Assembly: GCA_963969495.1 (NCBI GenBank)
Contig: OZ018322.1
Coordinates: forward strand, 159,674,848-159,738,847
Direction: 5' to 3'
Length of the DNA stretch: 64,000 bases
Source of the DNA: Ceratothoa steindachneri
Taxonomy: Eukaryota; Arthropoda; Malacostraca; Isopoda; Cymothoidae
Shown here: positions 21,011-32,589 of the stretch, piece after piece
Layout: every line of letters starts with the position of its first letter
Numbering within the stretch: position 1 is the stretch's first letter
Notes under the pieces: model-generated
Told to the model about the DNA's origin: nothing
The model's input: only the letters and a program-made list of their open reading frames with translations
Database searches by the model: none
Program-made: the position numbers and the translations under genes

Positions 21011-22772
21011 AGTGTAACACTTAAGTTTCTTTAGTAGAAAGTCAAACTTTGCAAAAATTTAAATGTAACTAAAACTAAACTCTTTCGAAAACCCATAGCA
21101 GGAATAAAAAACCCTGCTCAAATAAAGGCTTGAATGGCAAAATGATCATTAAGTTAAAAAAAATAAAAAAATAAAATTAACTAAATAAATTTTATTAAAT
21201 AAACTATACATTTTATAGTTTATTAAATAAAAACAAAAAATAAACAAAATCCATCCGAAAAACAAAAGTAAACAGAGCTACCCTTTCACCAGTGATCTAT
21301 TTATTCTGTCTCCCACACATCCTCTATTCTTTAAACTCACCCTATTTCACCACTTTCCTCTCTTACTATCTTTCTCTCAAACTCTCCCTAAATCTTAGCA
21401 CTTTTTATGTTTAAGGTTCAAGGACTACTTTGCGGACTGCTCCGATACTTTTCAGGAAGTTATTACAAAGTTCAGAAGACAAGACGATTTAGTATCCAAT
21501 TAGTTCAATATGATATTCTACCTAGAATCAGAAAGTGTCCTAAGTATGTTAATTTTTGAAAAATAGGCAGAAATCTTAATCCTTTTTTGCCTGAAGTACA
21601 TTAAACCAGATACTACGATCTGCAGTGACTCGTGGAACCCATATTTGTCCTTGGGTTATCTTAATTTCATCCACGAAATGGTAAATCATAGTGGGAACTT
21701 TGCCGACCCTGATAGCATGGCACACACTAACAACATTGAACGTCTCTGGAGAAATAGAAAAGGCTAAGTGATAATGTTCAGCAATAAAAAATACCACCAT
21801 GAACGTTATTTTGCTCATTGTTTATTCCATTATCGCCGAAGTGACCAACGAACAAATCTCCACCAATTCCAGGGGAAAATTGCTTGTGCCACTCCACCAC
21901 TACAGTAAAGTTAAGTAAAAATAATTTATATCTTTCGTTAATAATGTACTACAATGAGACTGGGGGCTTAGCCTCTCTGGGTAGTCAGTAGGTACATAAC
22001 CCTGTTTTTTGGGTTCTTCAAACTAATTTTTAATTAAAAAAACCCACTTTTATGTATTTTGCACAAGAAAAAATAGTCTCTGAATTATACCCCCCTTCTC
22101 TGATCTTAAGCAAAACTAAATAGGAATTATCCACAAAATAGAGGTCAGTCACATTTACTAAGGGAAATTTAGAAAGGTTTAGTTGTTTATTAATTACCGA
22201 ATATCGTAGCTCGGATAGGTTTGTGTCGGTTTTGTATTGATTCGAATCTAATCATTTCTAGAATATAACTTGAAATGTAGCCATCGGCTTAATATAGTTT
22301 AAAAGTCTTGTAAAGTTTGAACTTTTATTTACAAGAGAAAGCTTGGAAATCAGGTAGATATTTGAATAAAAGAGATTGGTTTGGAAGTGGTGAAGGAGGG
22401 GGAAGGAAAACGTGCATAAAATATATAGCCTAGCATAAAACAAATTTGACTTATTTGGATCATAAAACTGGGTGTGCAACTTTCCTGAAAATATTATGCA
22501 GCTGTGGGAAGGATAAAAAGAATATAATACTAACAATACCACTACTACTACTAATTATATGTGATCATTCAGGTCTATCCAAGCCTTCGCACATATTCTC
22601 TTCGAGTGTACTTTGTTTCAGAGATATAAAGACCTAAGTTTTACCTAAATTTTTGTTTTCATTTCGTTTCGATCATAATTCCGACCGTTTTGCCACAAGG
22701 ACTAGGAAGCGCTTAGTGATTGCTGAGCATCGCAGAACACGGATTTCTGGACCCAATATTTATCCGGCAGTG
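21011..22772. other. AT-rich stretch; one minus-strand frame of 81 codons
   Basis: The first 500 bp may include the 3' tail of the LINE fragment. A minus-strand frame at 21576-21818 encodes 80 residues beginning MSKITFMVVFFIAEHYHLAF and ending WFNVLQAKKD. Its composition is balanced and not repeat-like, but I do not recognise it and see no splice or promoter context. Nothing else could be named before the LTR 2 target duplication. Confidence 0.3.
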
Positions 22773-22777
22773 CCAGT

Positions 22778-24311
22778 TGTCGTAGAATGACCCTTGGTTT
22801 TGATCCCTATACTCTTTGACACCCTTTTAGTAGCAGTATGCTTTGAGGGGCGTGAGTTACTTCTATGATGAAGTAGGCTTTGTTTTAAGAGTGCTAATTC
22901 AGTGGTTTTGTTCTGAAGGAAGAGCTATTTTTAAACACATAAGGATAAGAGGAAACACCAGAATATACCAAAATAAACATGTATTTTAAATAAAACACTT
23001 AACTATTACAAACCAACAGGTAACACATTTCTATCTTTGGCATCAAAGATTTTTCAATGACAAAAAAACAACAAATAGGCTTCCCGTAAACATACCAATT
23101 GCCGATTAGTATTTTTTATTTCGACTCTATTTGATTAGCGTTAAACATCAAATTAACGTACTCTCGTCTACAAACACATATGAGCTAGGTTCAAGAACAA
23201 TGGTTTCTACTCTCCTTTAAAACGTAGGAGGTACTAAACTTCTACTATCGCAATAGAGATATAAATGTTATTGTTAACTTAGAGGTAGGTATTAGGGATT
23301 GCCGGATGTCGCTGGAGGACTTATCTCTCGCTTGTAAGTGTTGTGGCCGCTGGTTGAATTTTCGTCGGGGAGGGATTGCTTGTCGCCTGTGACGGGGGCT
23401 GATTCTTCACCGTAATTAAAGAACGGGAGCTCGTTGGGGCTGGGTTCTTCTCCTCTCACTCTTACGGTGCTTGAGATGTGAGAATCACTCGAGTGTGAGC
23501 GGCTTTGCTTTTTTTCAGTCGGACTTCTTTGCAGACTGAAAAGGCTTCTTCGGTATGGCACCGATATAAAGCTTGACTATTTAGGTTAATACTGCCCTGA
23601 AAGAGGGGATCGATTTTCTCAATCTGATCCTATCGTTTCTCACGGAAATAGTCTTGTATGGCTGAAGGATCGATCTTCACGAACTAACCCTTCTTCTGGC
23701 GTATCGAATTCTAATCTTCCTGTCTGGCTGAAAGATCGATCTTCACGAACTAATCTTTATTCTGGTGAATCGACTTGTAATAATCTTCTTGTCTAGCCGA
23801 TGGATCGATCTTACGAACTAATCCTACTCTGGCGTATCGACTTCTGATAATCCTCTTCTCTTTCTTTGCGAGGCTTATTTATAGGCGGATTGCCGCCCCA
23901 TCTAAAGGGGGAAGTGACCAGGCCACAGAGGCAAAGGAGGGGGCGAATGGTGAGTTAGCATCTGGGGAGAGCGAGAATTCCTGAGGTGGCACTGGGGTGC
24001 CCAAGTCAGCTCGAAAATTAGAGGCTCGCAACCGCACCGCTACTTGGCGTGCCTTCTGACTCGCACCGTTTTTTTTTTCCATAACCACGGGTTTATGGGT
24101 CTCGTTGGTAATTGGATCGTTAGAGCGTCGTTTAAGGACCTTAGGTGGTCGCCTTAAAACAGATGTTAGCTCCAACGGCCCCCAGCGGTGGGGAGATCAC
24201 ATATGGTAAGCAGTTTCGCCGGCTATCTGTCCTACGCTTCTCATCATGAGGTGGGGGGGGTTCAAAGTACCTATACTCTTCCAGGATGCTTAATGTAGCC
24301 ATTTCTCTACA
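22778..24311 (-). mobile_element. Solo LTR 2, 1534 bp, with 5-bp target duplication CCAGT
   Basis: It is collinear with solo LTR 1 over its full length, starting TGTCGTAGAATGACCC and ending ATTTCTCTACA, with scattered substitutions and small indels. CCAGT stands directly before (22773-22777) and after it (24312-24316). It has the same three GATCGATCTT-centred internal repeats and a TATAAATAA box on the minus strand at 23875-23883. It is a separate insertion event from LTR 1, because flanks and target duplication differ. No internal region or partner LTR is present. Confidence 0.9.
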
Positions 24312-24316
24312 CCAGT

Positions 24317-24778
24317 AAACAGTATTAACCAAGACATAGGTTTGCTATTGGGACTCCCATAGGAGATTCTTTGCGGATTGTGTTACATTATACACTACCA
24401 AATTTCCTAGTGTTTTCGCTCTTCTTGATATGAAAAGAACACTATTTTTCACTGATAATATGAGTATTCGGTGTCGTAGTCAATAAACAAACTGCTTGTA
24501 TCGAGTCTTCACCCTCATCACCTTGTAGAACAAATGTTTGGTGAAGACAAACCTCTTAATCTAGAAAGTAATCCTAAATGATTAATAACATTTAAAAAAT
24601 ATTCGAAAACTACATTATGAAAGAAATATAAAGTTTACTTTATATAAAACAGAAGCTAGCATTATTTTTCTTTTTGTCAAATCTTTAAAAATCTGCGATG
24701 GACGAAGTTTTGATTCTCAAATCCCGATTCTCCTTCTTTCTCTATCTCTCTCCCCTTTTCTCTCCCTCTCTCTCTCGC

Positions 24779-24781
<3 letters not shown>
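24317..24781. other. AT-rich stretch ending in a pyrimidine tract
   Basis: No gene was identified. The last 60 bp (about 24725-24780) are a CT-rich run of TCTCTC and CCCTCT blocks directly before a (TA)n tract. Confidence 0.5.
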
Positions 24782-24871
<90 letters not shown>

Positions 24872-24896
24872 TATCTATATATATATTTATTTATAT
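24782..24896. repeat. (TA)n microsatellite
   Basis: A TA dinucleotide tract of about 110 bp with a few AAATA and TTTA interruptions. It follows the tail of the tRNA-like sequence when that is read on the minus strand. Confidence 0.95.
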
Positions 24897-24899
24897 GAA

Positions 24900-25085
24900 T
24901 CCATTAAACCACATTGAAAGAGAAAACGGAATAATTTTTCCTTGCAGTAATATTTTTATTACCTTTTTTCAAAAAAATCCGTGCAGGGAAGCGATTTGAA
25001 CCAGGCACACTGAGTTTGCGAGCCCTGCTTTGATCATAGTTAAAAGTATGCCGTTAGTACACTACGCTACGCAGAGAACCAAAAT
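24900..25085 (-). mobile_element. tRNA-like SINE remnant
   Basis: On the minus strand a box A-like TAGCGTAGTGTACTAACGG (25051-25069) is followed about 50 bp later by GGTTCAAATCG (24992-25002), a near-perfect RNA polymerase III box B. The spacing is right for a tRNA-type promoter. The T-arm stem does not pair well and the body is followed by a T-rich segment and then a (TA)n tract, so this looks like a tRNA-derived SINE head rather than a functional tRNA. No anticodon can be assigned. A GCAGGG/CCCTGC inverted pair (about 24983-25027) is also present. Confidence 0.6.
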
Positions 25086-26639
25086 GTCTCTGAATAGAAT
25101 AGCTTTTAAGGAACACTTTCGCCAGCTCGAACGGAGACTATGAAAGAAATAGAAAATTAATTGGGAATTAAAAAAATAAATGAGGAATAGGAATAGGAGA
25201 AATGGACATTAGAAGAACACTAGACTCAAAGAGATCAGATGGCGACACAATGAAGGCAATGCTTTACCGAGAAGACACAGATAACGCTAGGGGAAAAAAG
25301 TTTGAAATTCCTGGCCGGAACTCAAACCGAAACATAAAATTCGCCCAATAGGAGACGCTAGTATAAAAAGGAGGTTTGCAAATAGTGAAAATTCATCCAC
25401 CGGATATGAACTTGTTGAATGCGTTGGATTTGTTAATAATATTAATGGCTAAAAATTGAAGATTATAAGAGGTCTTATTTTCTTGAAAGGAATTCTCTTT
25501 CAAAATGTAAAATTCTTCCGCTACTAGATTAATTTCAACATCCCTAAATTAATGATTAGTTGTAATTTTTTTAAATCAATATGATGGGGTCCTTCCCTGA
25601 GCATCACAGTGTTAATTAGTGCCAAAAATCATACCAAAACATATAAAATCCAGAGAATGTACAGTCATTTATCCCTCCTTTTTTCTCATCTCGCGAATGT
25701 GACGACAATGTTTTATCATCCTATATTCTCCTCTGTTCTTCCCATTCTCTAATGGTAAAGACCGTGTAATAAAAAATCCTATCTTTTTATCTTTCAATAT
25801 TGAAGATAGATTCTCTGAATAATTTCCCAACTAATCCTATGAAAATTCTTCAGCTACTTGTGTAATTTCAACATCCCTATTATTGATTATGGTTTGAATT
25901 TTATGTTGTTTATGTTATTTAATATTTAGGATATTTATTTCTTCGATTAAATTAAATAATTTCACATGTAATTTTAGGGACAGACCGCAATGGGGATTTT
26001 ATATACGTAAGCTATGTATACTGTGTTTCGATAGTTATTTCAGCGTAAGGAGAACTACGATATTATGGGAACAAAGGTTGACTCGTTTAATTTCATTTGG
26101 TATGAATTTTCTACCTGAAATATTAACAGGAAATTTGAACAATTTAACCTGTGATTTATTCGCACTGTTACTACCATAATTAACCTTTCTAATTTCTCTA
26201 TAAAATTATCTTTGTACTCTACTTTGCGAAAGACTATTATTGCAATGATATTTCTTATCAATAAATGTCGGATCATCGATAAGAATGGATGAATTTAGAG
26301 ATGCTTTTCCTTTAAAGTAGAGTGCTGACCTTTATTTAAGTGATGTAATAATGAATTGAGATAACTACTGGCAAATATTTGGCAATAGCATAAAGTCAAA
26401 TATGTATTAGTTTAGGTTTCAAAGTGAGCGGATTTTCTAGCAGTATATTGATCCGAATCAAAAGGCGAAAGCACCGGGTAGTGGGCATTGAAAAAGTGCT
26501 TTACACTCGTTAGGGACGCTCTCAACAAAGGACACAAGGATACTTTTAATAGATAAGGAAGGGTTTATATTTTTATTTGACATATGAATATGTGTTACAA
26601 TGTAATATTGATCAATGTGGCGGGCGTTTGTGTTAAAAA
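25086..26639. other. AT-rich stretch with a short repeated segment
   Basis: No gene is supported. The phrase AATTTCAACATCCCTA occurs twice, about 340 bp apart (near 25534 and 25870), in similar contexts (AATTCTTC(C/A)GCTACT before it), which suggests an old duplication. Minus-strand frames at 26055-26276 and 26458-26649 are not recognisable. Confidence 0.45.
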
Positions 26640-27125
26640 CGCGCTCCAAGAGATAACTATAGGCCGTTCAAACATTGCAGACGAGTCCCTCATTATGCTA
26701 CCACAGACGTGTTTGAAGGGGAACATAAGGTCGTCGATGTTACTGTGGCTGACCTAGAAGGCCTTCCAATCGACATAAGCCATAACGTTGAGATGAAGGG
26801 ATTGTATTCGGGTGACTGAAGCTGCCACAACCACTAATGCACGGTCTTTGACATATAGACCAGAGTATCGTCCTACTGAAAATAGTTATACTTGTGCCTG
26901 ATTTTCCCACCACGGCAGGACTTTCGTTACAAAGATTTCCTTGCAATCGGTTGCAGTGAACTTGCAACTGGCTGGGAACCACAGTGGAGGCATCTTATTG
27001 CAATTCGTAGCCGAAACGCCAAGCGTTCTCACGCAGGATGGCTGCATCGTCCTGGATACGTAGCAGAACTCGGTGACGTCCTAAAGCAGAGATATTCTGC
27101 TCGTTGAATTCCGGATCGACCATGG
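26640..27125. other. GC-richer island of unknown origin
   Basis: Base composition changes abruptly to near-balanced GC for about 480 bp between AT-rich flanks. Frames on both strands (26892-27107 plus, 26740-26982 minus) look protein-like in composition but are interrupted and match nothing I recognise. It could be a decayed exon or transposon coding fragment, or inserted foreign DNA. Confidence 0.35.
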
Positions 27126-27396
27126 CTGTGATCAGCCTTTGATACTCATTATCTAAGCATTAATTACAATTTACTCTATATTAGAATAAAGTGAATAACA
27201 TCGAAACATATAAGGTTAAAACTTAAAAGGGCAATCGTTTTCAGTACCTGGAAAACTCATGCATTGACTATAGTTATTAATTATTAACTTTTTATTATTT
27301 TAATTAGAAAGAATTGTTTTTTGGATTCTGAAATAGGGATTGTTTTTGATGATTCCGTGTTTCGATTTCCGATTCCAATTAATCGTCTTATATCTA

Positions 27397-27773
<377 letters not shown>

Positions 27774-28225
27774 ACCCATTCTTGGAAAATAGTTCTTTAT
27801 GTATTCTTTACCTGGACAATTTCTTAAACTTGGAATACGCTATTCAATTTTCTGTTATGCAATGTCTAACAAAATTTAACTTTTTGTCGACTACAAACAT
27901 TAGAATAACCTTTTTTAATGTCGGTTTATTTGTAGATTTTAAAAATGGAAGTAATTTTTATCCAGTTTTTTGTAAGTTGCCAGAGACTATTTTTGTAAAA
28001 TTTTGAAGATTTTAACGAATTTCAGTCATTAATTTTTTATTTTCAGGTGATTTAACTAAATAAAGTTTTAAATAAAAGCAATATTTATATTAAACTGCCA
28101 AGAGGACAGTGTAAAAATAGCCAGGATAAATTATGCTACATACTCGTATGTGGTTCAGTAACATTTAAAATAAATCAAAGAAAGTTTTCTTCTCTAGTGA
28201 AAAAACTATTTAATTTTTATTTTAG
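27774..28225. other. AT-rich stretch upstream of the decayed spliced gene
   Basis: No gene was identified. The end (28215-28225) is a pyrimidine-rich TTTTTATTTTAG that would serve as a 3' splice site for the exon beginning at 28226. Confidence 0.4.
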
Positions 28226-28406
28226 ATGTAAATTAACGACCAAGGTAAACCATGGGCACTACATATATGTTGCACGACATGCGTTAATTCTTAATCAAAA
28301 TGGTCTGAAGGGAAAATAAAAAGCCTTCAATTTAGTGTTCTAATTACATGGCGAGAACCCCAAGATCACGCCACTGATTGTTATTTATGTTTGGTAGACA
28401 TACAAA

Positions 28407-28566
28407 GTAAGTAATTGTTTTTTATCTACTGTACCTGTATTTTGAAGTATTATAATGTAATATTATTTTCTAAAATACAAAATTAATTAAGTTTAGAACC
28501 ACTTTATTTTAATCACACATATGTACATAATTTTAATTTTTCTGCATAGAATTTCCCTACCTTTAG
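28407..28566 (+). other. Intron (GT-AG, 160 bp) inside the decayed gene
   Basis: The exon ends GACATACAAA, then GTAAGTAATT begins, a near-ideal donor. CTACCTTTAG ends the intron, and the next exon starts GTAAAACAAGG. Joining gives Gln-Ser-Lys-Thr-Arg-Lys in frame with both sides. A retained intron argues that this copy was not made by reverse transcription of a spliced message. Confidence 0.75.
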
Positions 28567-29110
28567 GTAAAACAAGGAAATCCGCTTCAGCTGTGGTATA
28601 TCCCAACCTTAGATCGTATATTCAGCCTATTTATCACTCAAAAGACATTCCAGTACCTGAAACACCTGCAGAAAATGTTTTTTCTAACTCTGATGAATCA
28701 GATATGGAATCATGTGAACCAGAGACTGAAAGTTATGTTTCTGAAACTTTATCTAGATGATCTTGTAAGAGATATAAACTTATAAAAAGCAACAGAGACG
28801 GAAAGAAAAAAATTGAGTAGCAGAAGTTGTTCGAATTATTAAGTTTTGCATTCGATCAAACAATTTACAAGACAAATTTTTATATGACAACAATTTATGC
28901 TACTGTAATAATATTCCACGTCTCTTTGAAGAATTAGATATACATTATGAACCCAATCAATGGATACTTTAGAATTGACTCTACTTTCTATAGTAGCAAA
29001 GCCATGATTTTGCATAATGTAAATAAACTACTATCGATAGCATTAGCTCACTCGGTTGTTTTGAAAGAAACTTATGAGGAATTTAGATTTCATTTTAAAT
29101 AGCATTAAAT

Positions 29111-29214
29111 ACAGTGAACATATATGGTTATTTTTGCTGACCTTAAAGTAGTAGCATTTTATACAGTGAACATATATGGTTATTTCTGCTGACCTTAAAG
29201 TAGTAGCATTTTAA
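29111..29214. repeat. 52-bp tandem duplication inside the decayed gene
   Basis: ACAGTGAACATATATGG starts at 29111 and again at 29163, each followed by TTATTT(T/C)TGCTGACC and AAAGTAGTAGCATTTT. The length is not a multiple of three, so it also shifts the reading frame. Confidence 0.9.
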
Positions 29215-29915
29215 ATGACTTGCACTCAGGCTACACAAATTCATATGGTTTTGGTGCCAGTGGGAGAGTATAGCTCAGCGAGAACATTACATACGCTCAG
29301 AATGGCCTTTAAGGAAGAGACAAAAGTAGGTTGTCATAATATCATACGTGAACCATTGGTTCTTAGAGAAAACATAATTCTGCCACCACTTCATATAAAA
29401 TTAGGTTTAATGAAACAATTTTTGAAACCTTAAAGCATGACCAGCAATCCTTCTTATATATGCAAACAAAATTTCCTAAGAAGGAATCTTTGTTGGGCAT
29501 CAGATTCGACAGCTTATGATAGATAGTGAGATTAAGGCAAAATTGAGGTTGCCAGAATTTGATTCCTGGCATAGATTCAAAGTTGTATGTAATGGTCTCC
29601 TTGGAATGCAAAAATCAAAAAATTCCTAGTCTTGTTCAGAATTTAATTAGGTCTTATAATGAGTTGGGATATAGTATGTCCCTAAGGTGCATGTTTTGCA
29701 TTCCCATCTGTCTTTCTTTCCAGAGAATCTAGCAGACATCAGCGATAAGCATGGTGAGAGATTCAAGTAAGATATTGCTAATATAAAAACTCGTTATAAA
29801 GGAAAATGGATTCCTGCAATGCTTGCTGACTTCTGCTGGACCCTTCACAGAGACAGACATGATGTTGTACACAAAGATAAGCCTAAATTTTCTAAAAATA
29901 TATGACTATTGTATG

Positions 29916-30239
29916 GATTTCAGCCATTTTGAAAAAATCTTAAATCTTGATTATTTTCTAAAATATATTTTAATAATACCACACTCGGAAATGTGTTAAA
30001 AGGACTTACTAATTTCTTTTGATGAACAAGAATCTTGTTTTCACTTACCTTTGTACTTTGTGTCAAATAAAATAAAAATAATAAAAAATATTTCCTACCT
30101 CTATATACTTCATAATCTAATATAAATAAAAAAATAAATGTGAAGATTACAAAAAAATGGTCATTTCCTAAAAAATCTTCGCAAAATACTACAATAAAAA
30201 ACTACTTTCTCATTTCTGTAGCAAAATCATTGTAAGACA
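29916..30239. other. AT-rich stretch with no recognised feature
   Basis: Short AATAAA-rich segments are present, which could include the polyadenylation region of the preceding decayed gene. Nothing else is visible. Confidence 0.4.
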
Positions 30240-32205
30240 GTGTTACTACTCTAGTCACATTATACTTTGACGAATACCGGAGGCTAGCCAGGAGAGTGAA
30301 GTCTAGCATAAGGGCGGCTAAGCGGTCTGAGGAACTCCGAGTGGCGAGACTGTAAAGAGAATCCCAAGGAGTTCTTTGGATATGTAAACAGCCGTAAACC
30401 AATCCGTCGAACGATTAGCCCTTTGAGGAACGAGGAGGGGACATTAAAGAAATCAGATGCAGAAAATGCTAACCCCCTCAACGACTACTTCTCTTCAGTG
30501 TTTACTGAAGAGTGTGGTCCCATCCCCCAGCCGACGGATTCCTACTCGGGGGAAAAGCTGGAGGATATGGACTTCACCGAAGTTGAAATAAAAAAGAAGA
30601 TCAGTGACCTAATGACGAATAAGTCACCTGGCCCGGATGGGTTTCTACCTAAAGTGTTAAAAGAAGTGCGCGATCAAGTGTCACGACACCTGAGTGCAAT
30701 CTTCAACATGTCAATCCGGACCAAATGCGTTCCTAGAGACTGGCGTGAGGCGGAGGTGACTCCTATCTTCAAGAAAGGAGACCGTAACCAACCGTCGAAC
30801 TACCGACCTATCAGTCTGACTTCGATAGTCGGTAAACTCAAGGAAAGCATCATGGTGGACAAAGTGACGTCGTATTTAGAGTCAAACCTGCTACTGAGGA
30901 GTTCCCAGCACGGCTTCCGAAGGCAACGGTCATGCCTGACGAACCTTGTGGAATTCTTCCACTTCGTTTTCAGTGAGCACGATCGGGACAAGGCGGTGGA
31001 TGTGGTCTACCTAGACTTTCAGAAAGCCTTTGATAAAGTACCACACCGCCGCCTTCTCCGGAAAGTGCGAGCGCTTGGCATAGACGGAAAGGTAGCCGGG
31101 GGATCGAGAACTGGCTAAGTGGCAGACGGCAACGGGTGGTGGTAAATGGACAGTCTTCTGAGTGGGTGCCCGTTACTAGCGGGGTGCCTAAAGGTTCTGT
31201 CCTGGGACCACTACTATTCATAATCTACGTCAACGACATGGAAGGTGACATGGTTGCCAAGATTTCCAAATTTGCCGACGATACCAAGCTTGGTATGAAC
31301 GTTGCAAAGGATGGAAATACTGCCCGCCTGCAGGAAGATCTTGGGAAGATTGGGGAGTGGTAGGACACGTGGCAAATGCCTTTTAACGTGGGGAAATGCA
31401 AAGTGATGCATATCGGCCACAGAAACCCCCAATCTCAGTATATCCTTAAGGGCACTGCTCTTGAATCGAGTGAAACTGAAGGACTTGGGTGTTACTATCA
31501 CTAGTGAACCTCAAGTTCTCGAAAGAGTGCATTGATGCGGAGAAAAAGGCCCAAAGGATGCTAGGCTATATTAAGCGCCAGTTTGGTTATCGGAACCAGG
31601 AGATTGTACTGTGCCTGTACAACTCACTTGTCCGCCTAAACCTGGAGTATTACGTACAATTTTGGAGTCCTTCATTGCGAAAGGACATCGCGAGATTAGA
31701 ACGCGTACAAGCCAGGGCAACCAAGCTGATTCCCTCTATCCGACATAAAAGTTATGAGGATAGACTAAGGAAATTAGATCTGTTCTCGCTGGAAACCCGT
31801 AGACTGCGTGGTCAGCTCATTGAAGTTTTTAAAATACTTCGAGGGTTCGACAATGTCGACTACCGGGATATTTTCACACTGAGTGAGAACAGAACGCGCA
31901 ATCACGGCTTCAAACTTGAACTGAAGCGTTACAACCGCAATCTGTGTGGAATTTTTTTTCACCTACAGTATCTGCGGTAAGTGGAACGCACTTCCAGTGG
32001 AAGTTGACAACAGTGAATCTGTTGACCAGTTCAAGTCAAGACTAGACAAATTCTTGAAAAGTGGCCTTTTAGGGACGCAAAACAATTGAGCAGCCATGTG
32101 CTCGCTCGATTGCTAGTCCAAAGGTACCCTCTTTGAATGGACCGTAAGGTCTCCTAGGGTACCTTCTTTCCTTGTAACTCCTTGTAACTACTTTTTGAAT
32201 TTCTC
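30240..32205 (+). mobile_element. CR1-like LINE, 5'-truncated
   Basis: Sequence identity to a LINE pol begins abruptly near 30260 and runs to a 3' end at about 32205, followed by a (TA)n tract. The 3' terminus carries CCTTGTAACT twice in tandem (32170-32189), reminiscent of the short terminal repeats of CR1 elements. No endonuclease domain is present, as expected for 5' truncation during target-primed reverse transcription. Confidence 0.85.
30423..32090 (+). pseudogene. CR1-like reverse transcriptase, three frames
   Basis: Frame 1 (30423-31118) carries NKSPGPDGFLPKVLKEV, WREAEVTPIFKKGDR, NYRPISLTSIVGKL, QHGFRRQRSC and VVYLDFQKAFDKVPHRRLL. After a frameshift, 31136-31363 has SGVPKGSVLGPLLFIIYVND and the catalytic KFADDTKLG, ended by a stop at the Trp of GEW. 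A third part (31489-31980) has LNLEYYVQFWSPSLRKDI, LERVQARATKLIP and the C-terminal RLRGQLIEVFKIL domain. The tail KWNALPVEVDNSESVDQFKS sits in yet another frame after 31975. FADD is intact, but frameshifts and stops inactivate the copy. The upstream part still shows NPKE-like sequence before 30423. Fewer lesions than in neighbouring elements suggest a younger copy. Confidence 0.88.
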
Positions 32206-32211
32206 CTACCT

Positions 32212-32307
<96 letters not shown>

Positions 32308-32310
32308 GTA

Positions 32311-32362
<52 letters not shown>
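32212..32362. repeat. (TA)n microsatellite at the 3' end of the CR1-like LINE
   Basis: About 150 bp of TA dinucleotides with GTATATATATATGTAAATAA interruptions. It joins the CR1 3' end on the left and, on the right, a minus-strand repeat (32381-32567) that also ends here. Confidence 0.95.
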
Positions 32363-32364
<2 letters not shown>

Positions 32365-32380
32365 GAGTATATATATGCAA

Positions 32381-32567
32381 GTTCTATTGAAGTCCACAGC
32401 TGTGGCAGCGTTATTAATTTGAACTTGTATTTTCTTAATATTTCTTACAAGTTTTTGAAGGGGGTCTTCGAGGCGAGAAAAAACATCAGAGAATGACATT
32501 CTTTATTCCTAGACGTCTTTCGACCATGTTAGTTCATTTTAAGGGAATGAAAAGAAATGGAATTATG
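32381..32567 (-). repeat. Dispersed repeat X, copy 1 (inverted relative to 47299-47475)
   Basis: On the minus strand: ATAATTCCATTTC, CGAAAGACGTCTAGGAATAAA, TTTTTTCTCGCCTCGAAGAC, AATATTAAGAAAATACAAG and GCTGCCACAGCTGTGGA. The same string occurs on the plus strand at 47299-47475. A 42-residue frame ([20 protein letters not shown]) is shared in part by both copies. The CGAAA..GTCTAG..ATAAA wording resembles Penelope-like 3' untranslated tails seen at 11770-11800, so X may be the 3' end of such an element. Confidence 0.7.
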
Positions 32568-32589
32568 AAATAAAATGAAAAGAGAGGTG

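Larger units (their letters stand above)
28226..29915 (+). pseudogene. Decayed intron-containing gene of a dispersed arthropod-type family
   Basis: The first exon (to 28406) reads KPWALHICCTTCVNS, SKWSEGKIKSLQFSV and TWREPQDHATDCYLC. The next (from 28567) reads SKTRKSASAVVYPNL, then IPVPETP and an acidic Ser-rich segment. Later parts in several frames are INGYFRIDST, LSIALAHSVVLKETYE, PLVLRENIILPPLHIKLGLM, DKHGERF, TRYKGKWIPAMLADFCW and HRDRHDVVHKDK. I remember this motif order from predicted proteins scattered in many copies through arthropod genomes, without known function; that memory is unchecked. Frameshifts, stops and a 52-bp duplication show the copy is dead. The first exon has pairs of Cys that may bind metal. 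Confidence 0.7.

Noticed and set aside
24980..25080. Functional tRNA gene
   Set aside because: The T-arm does not pair and no consistent anticodon stem-loop could be drawn; a SINE head fits better.
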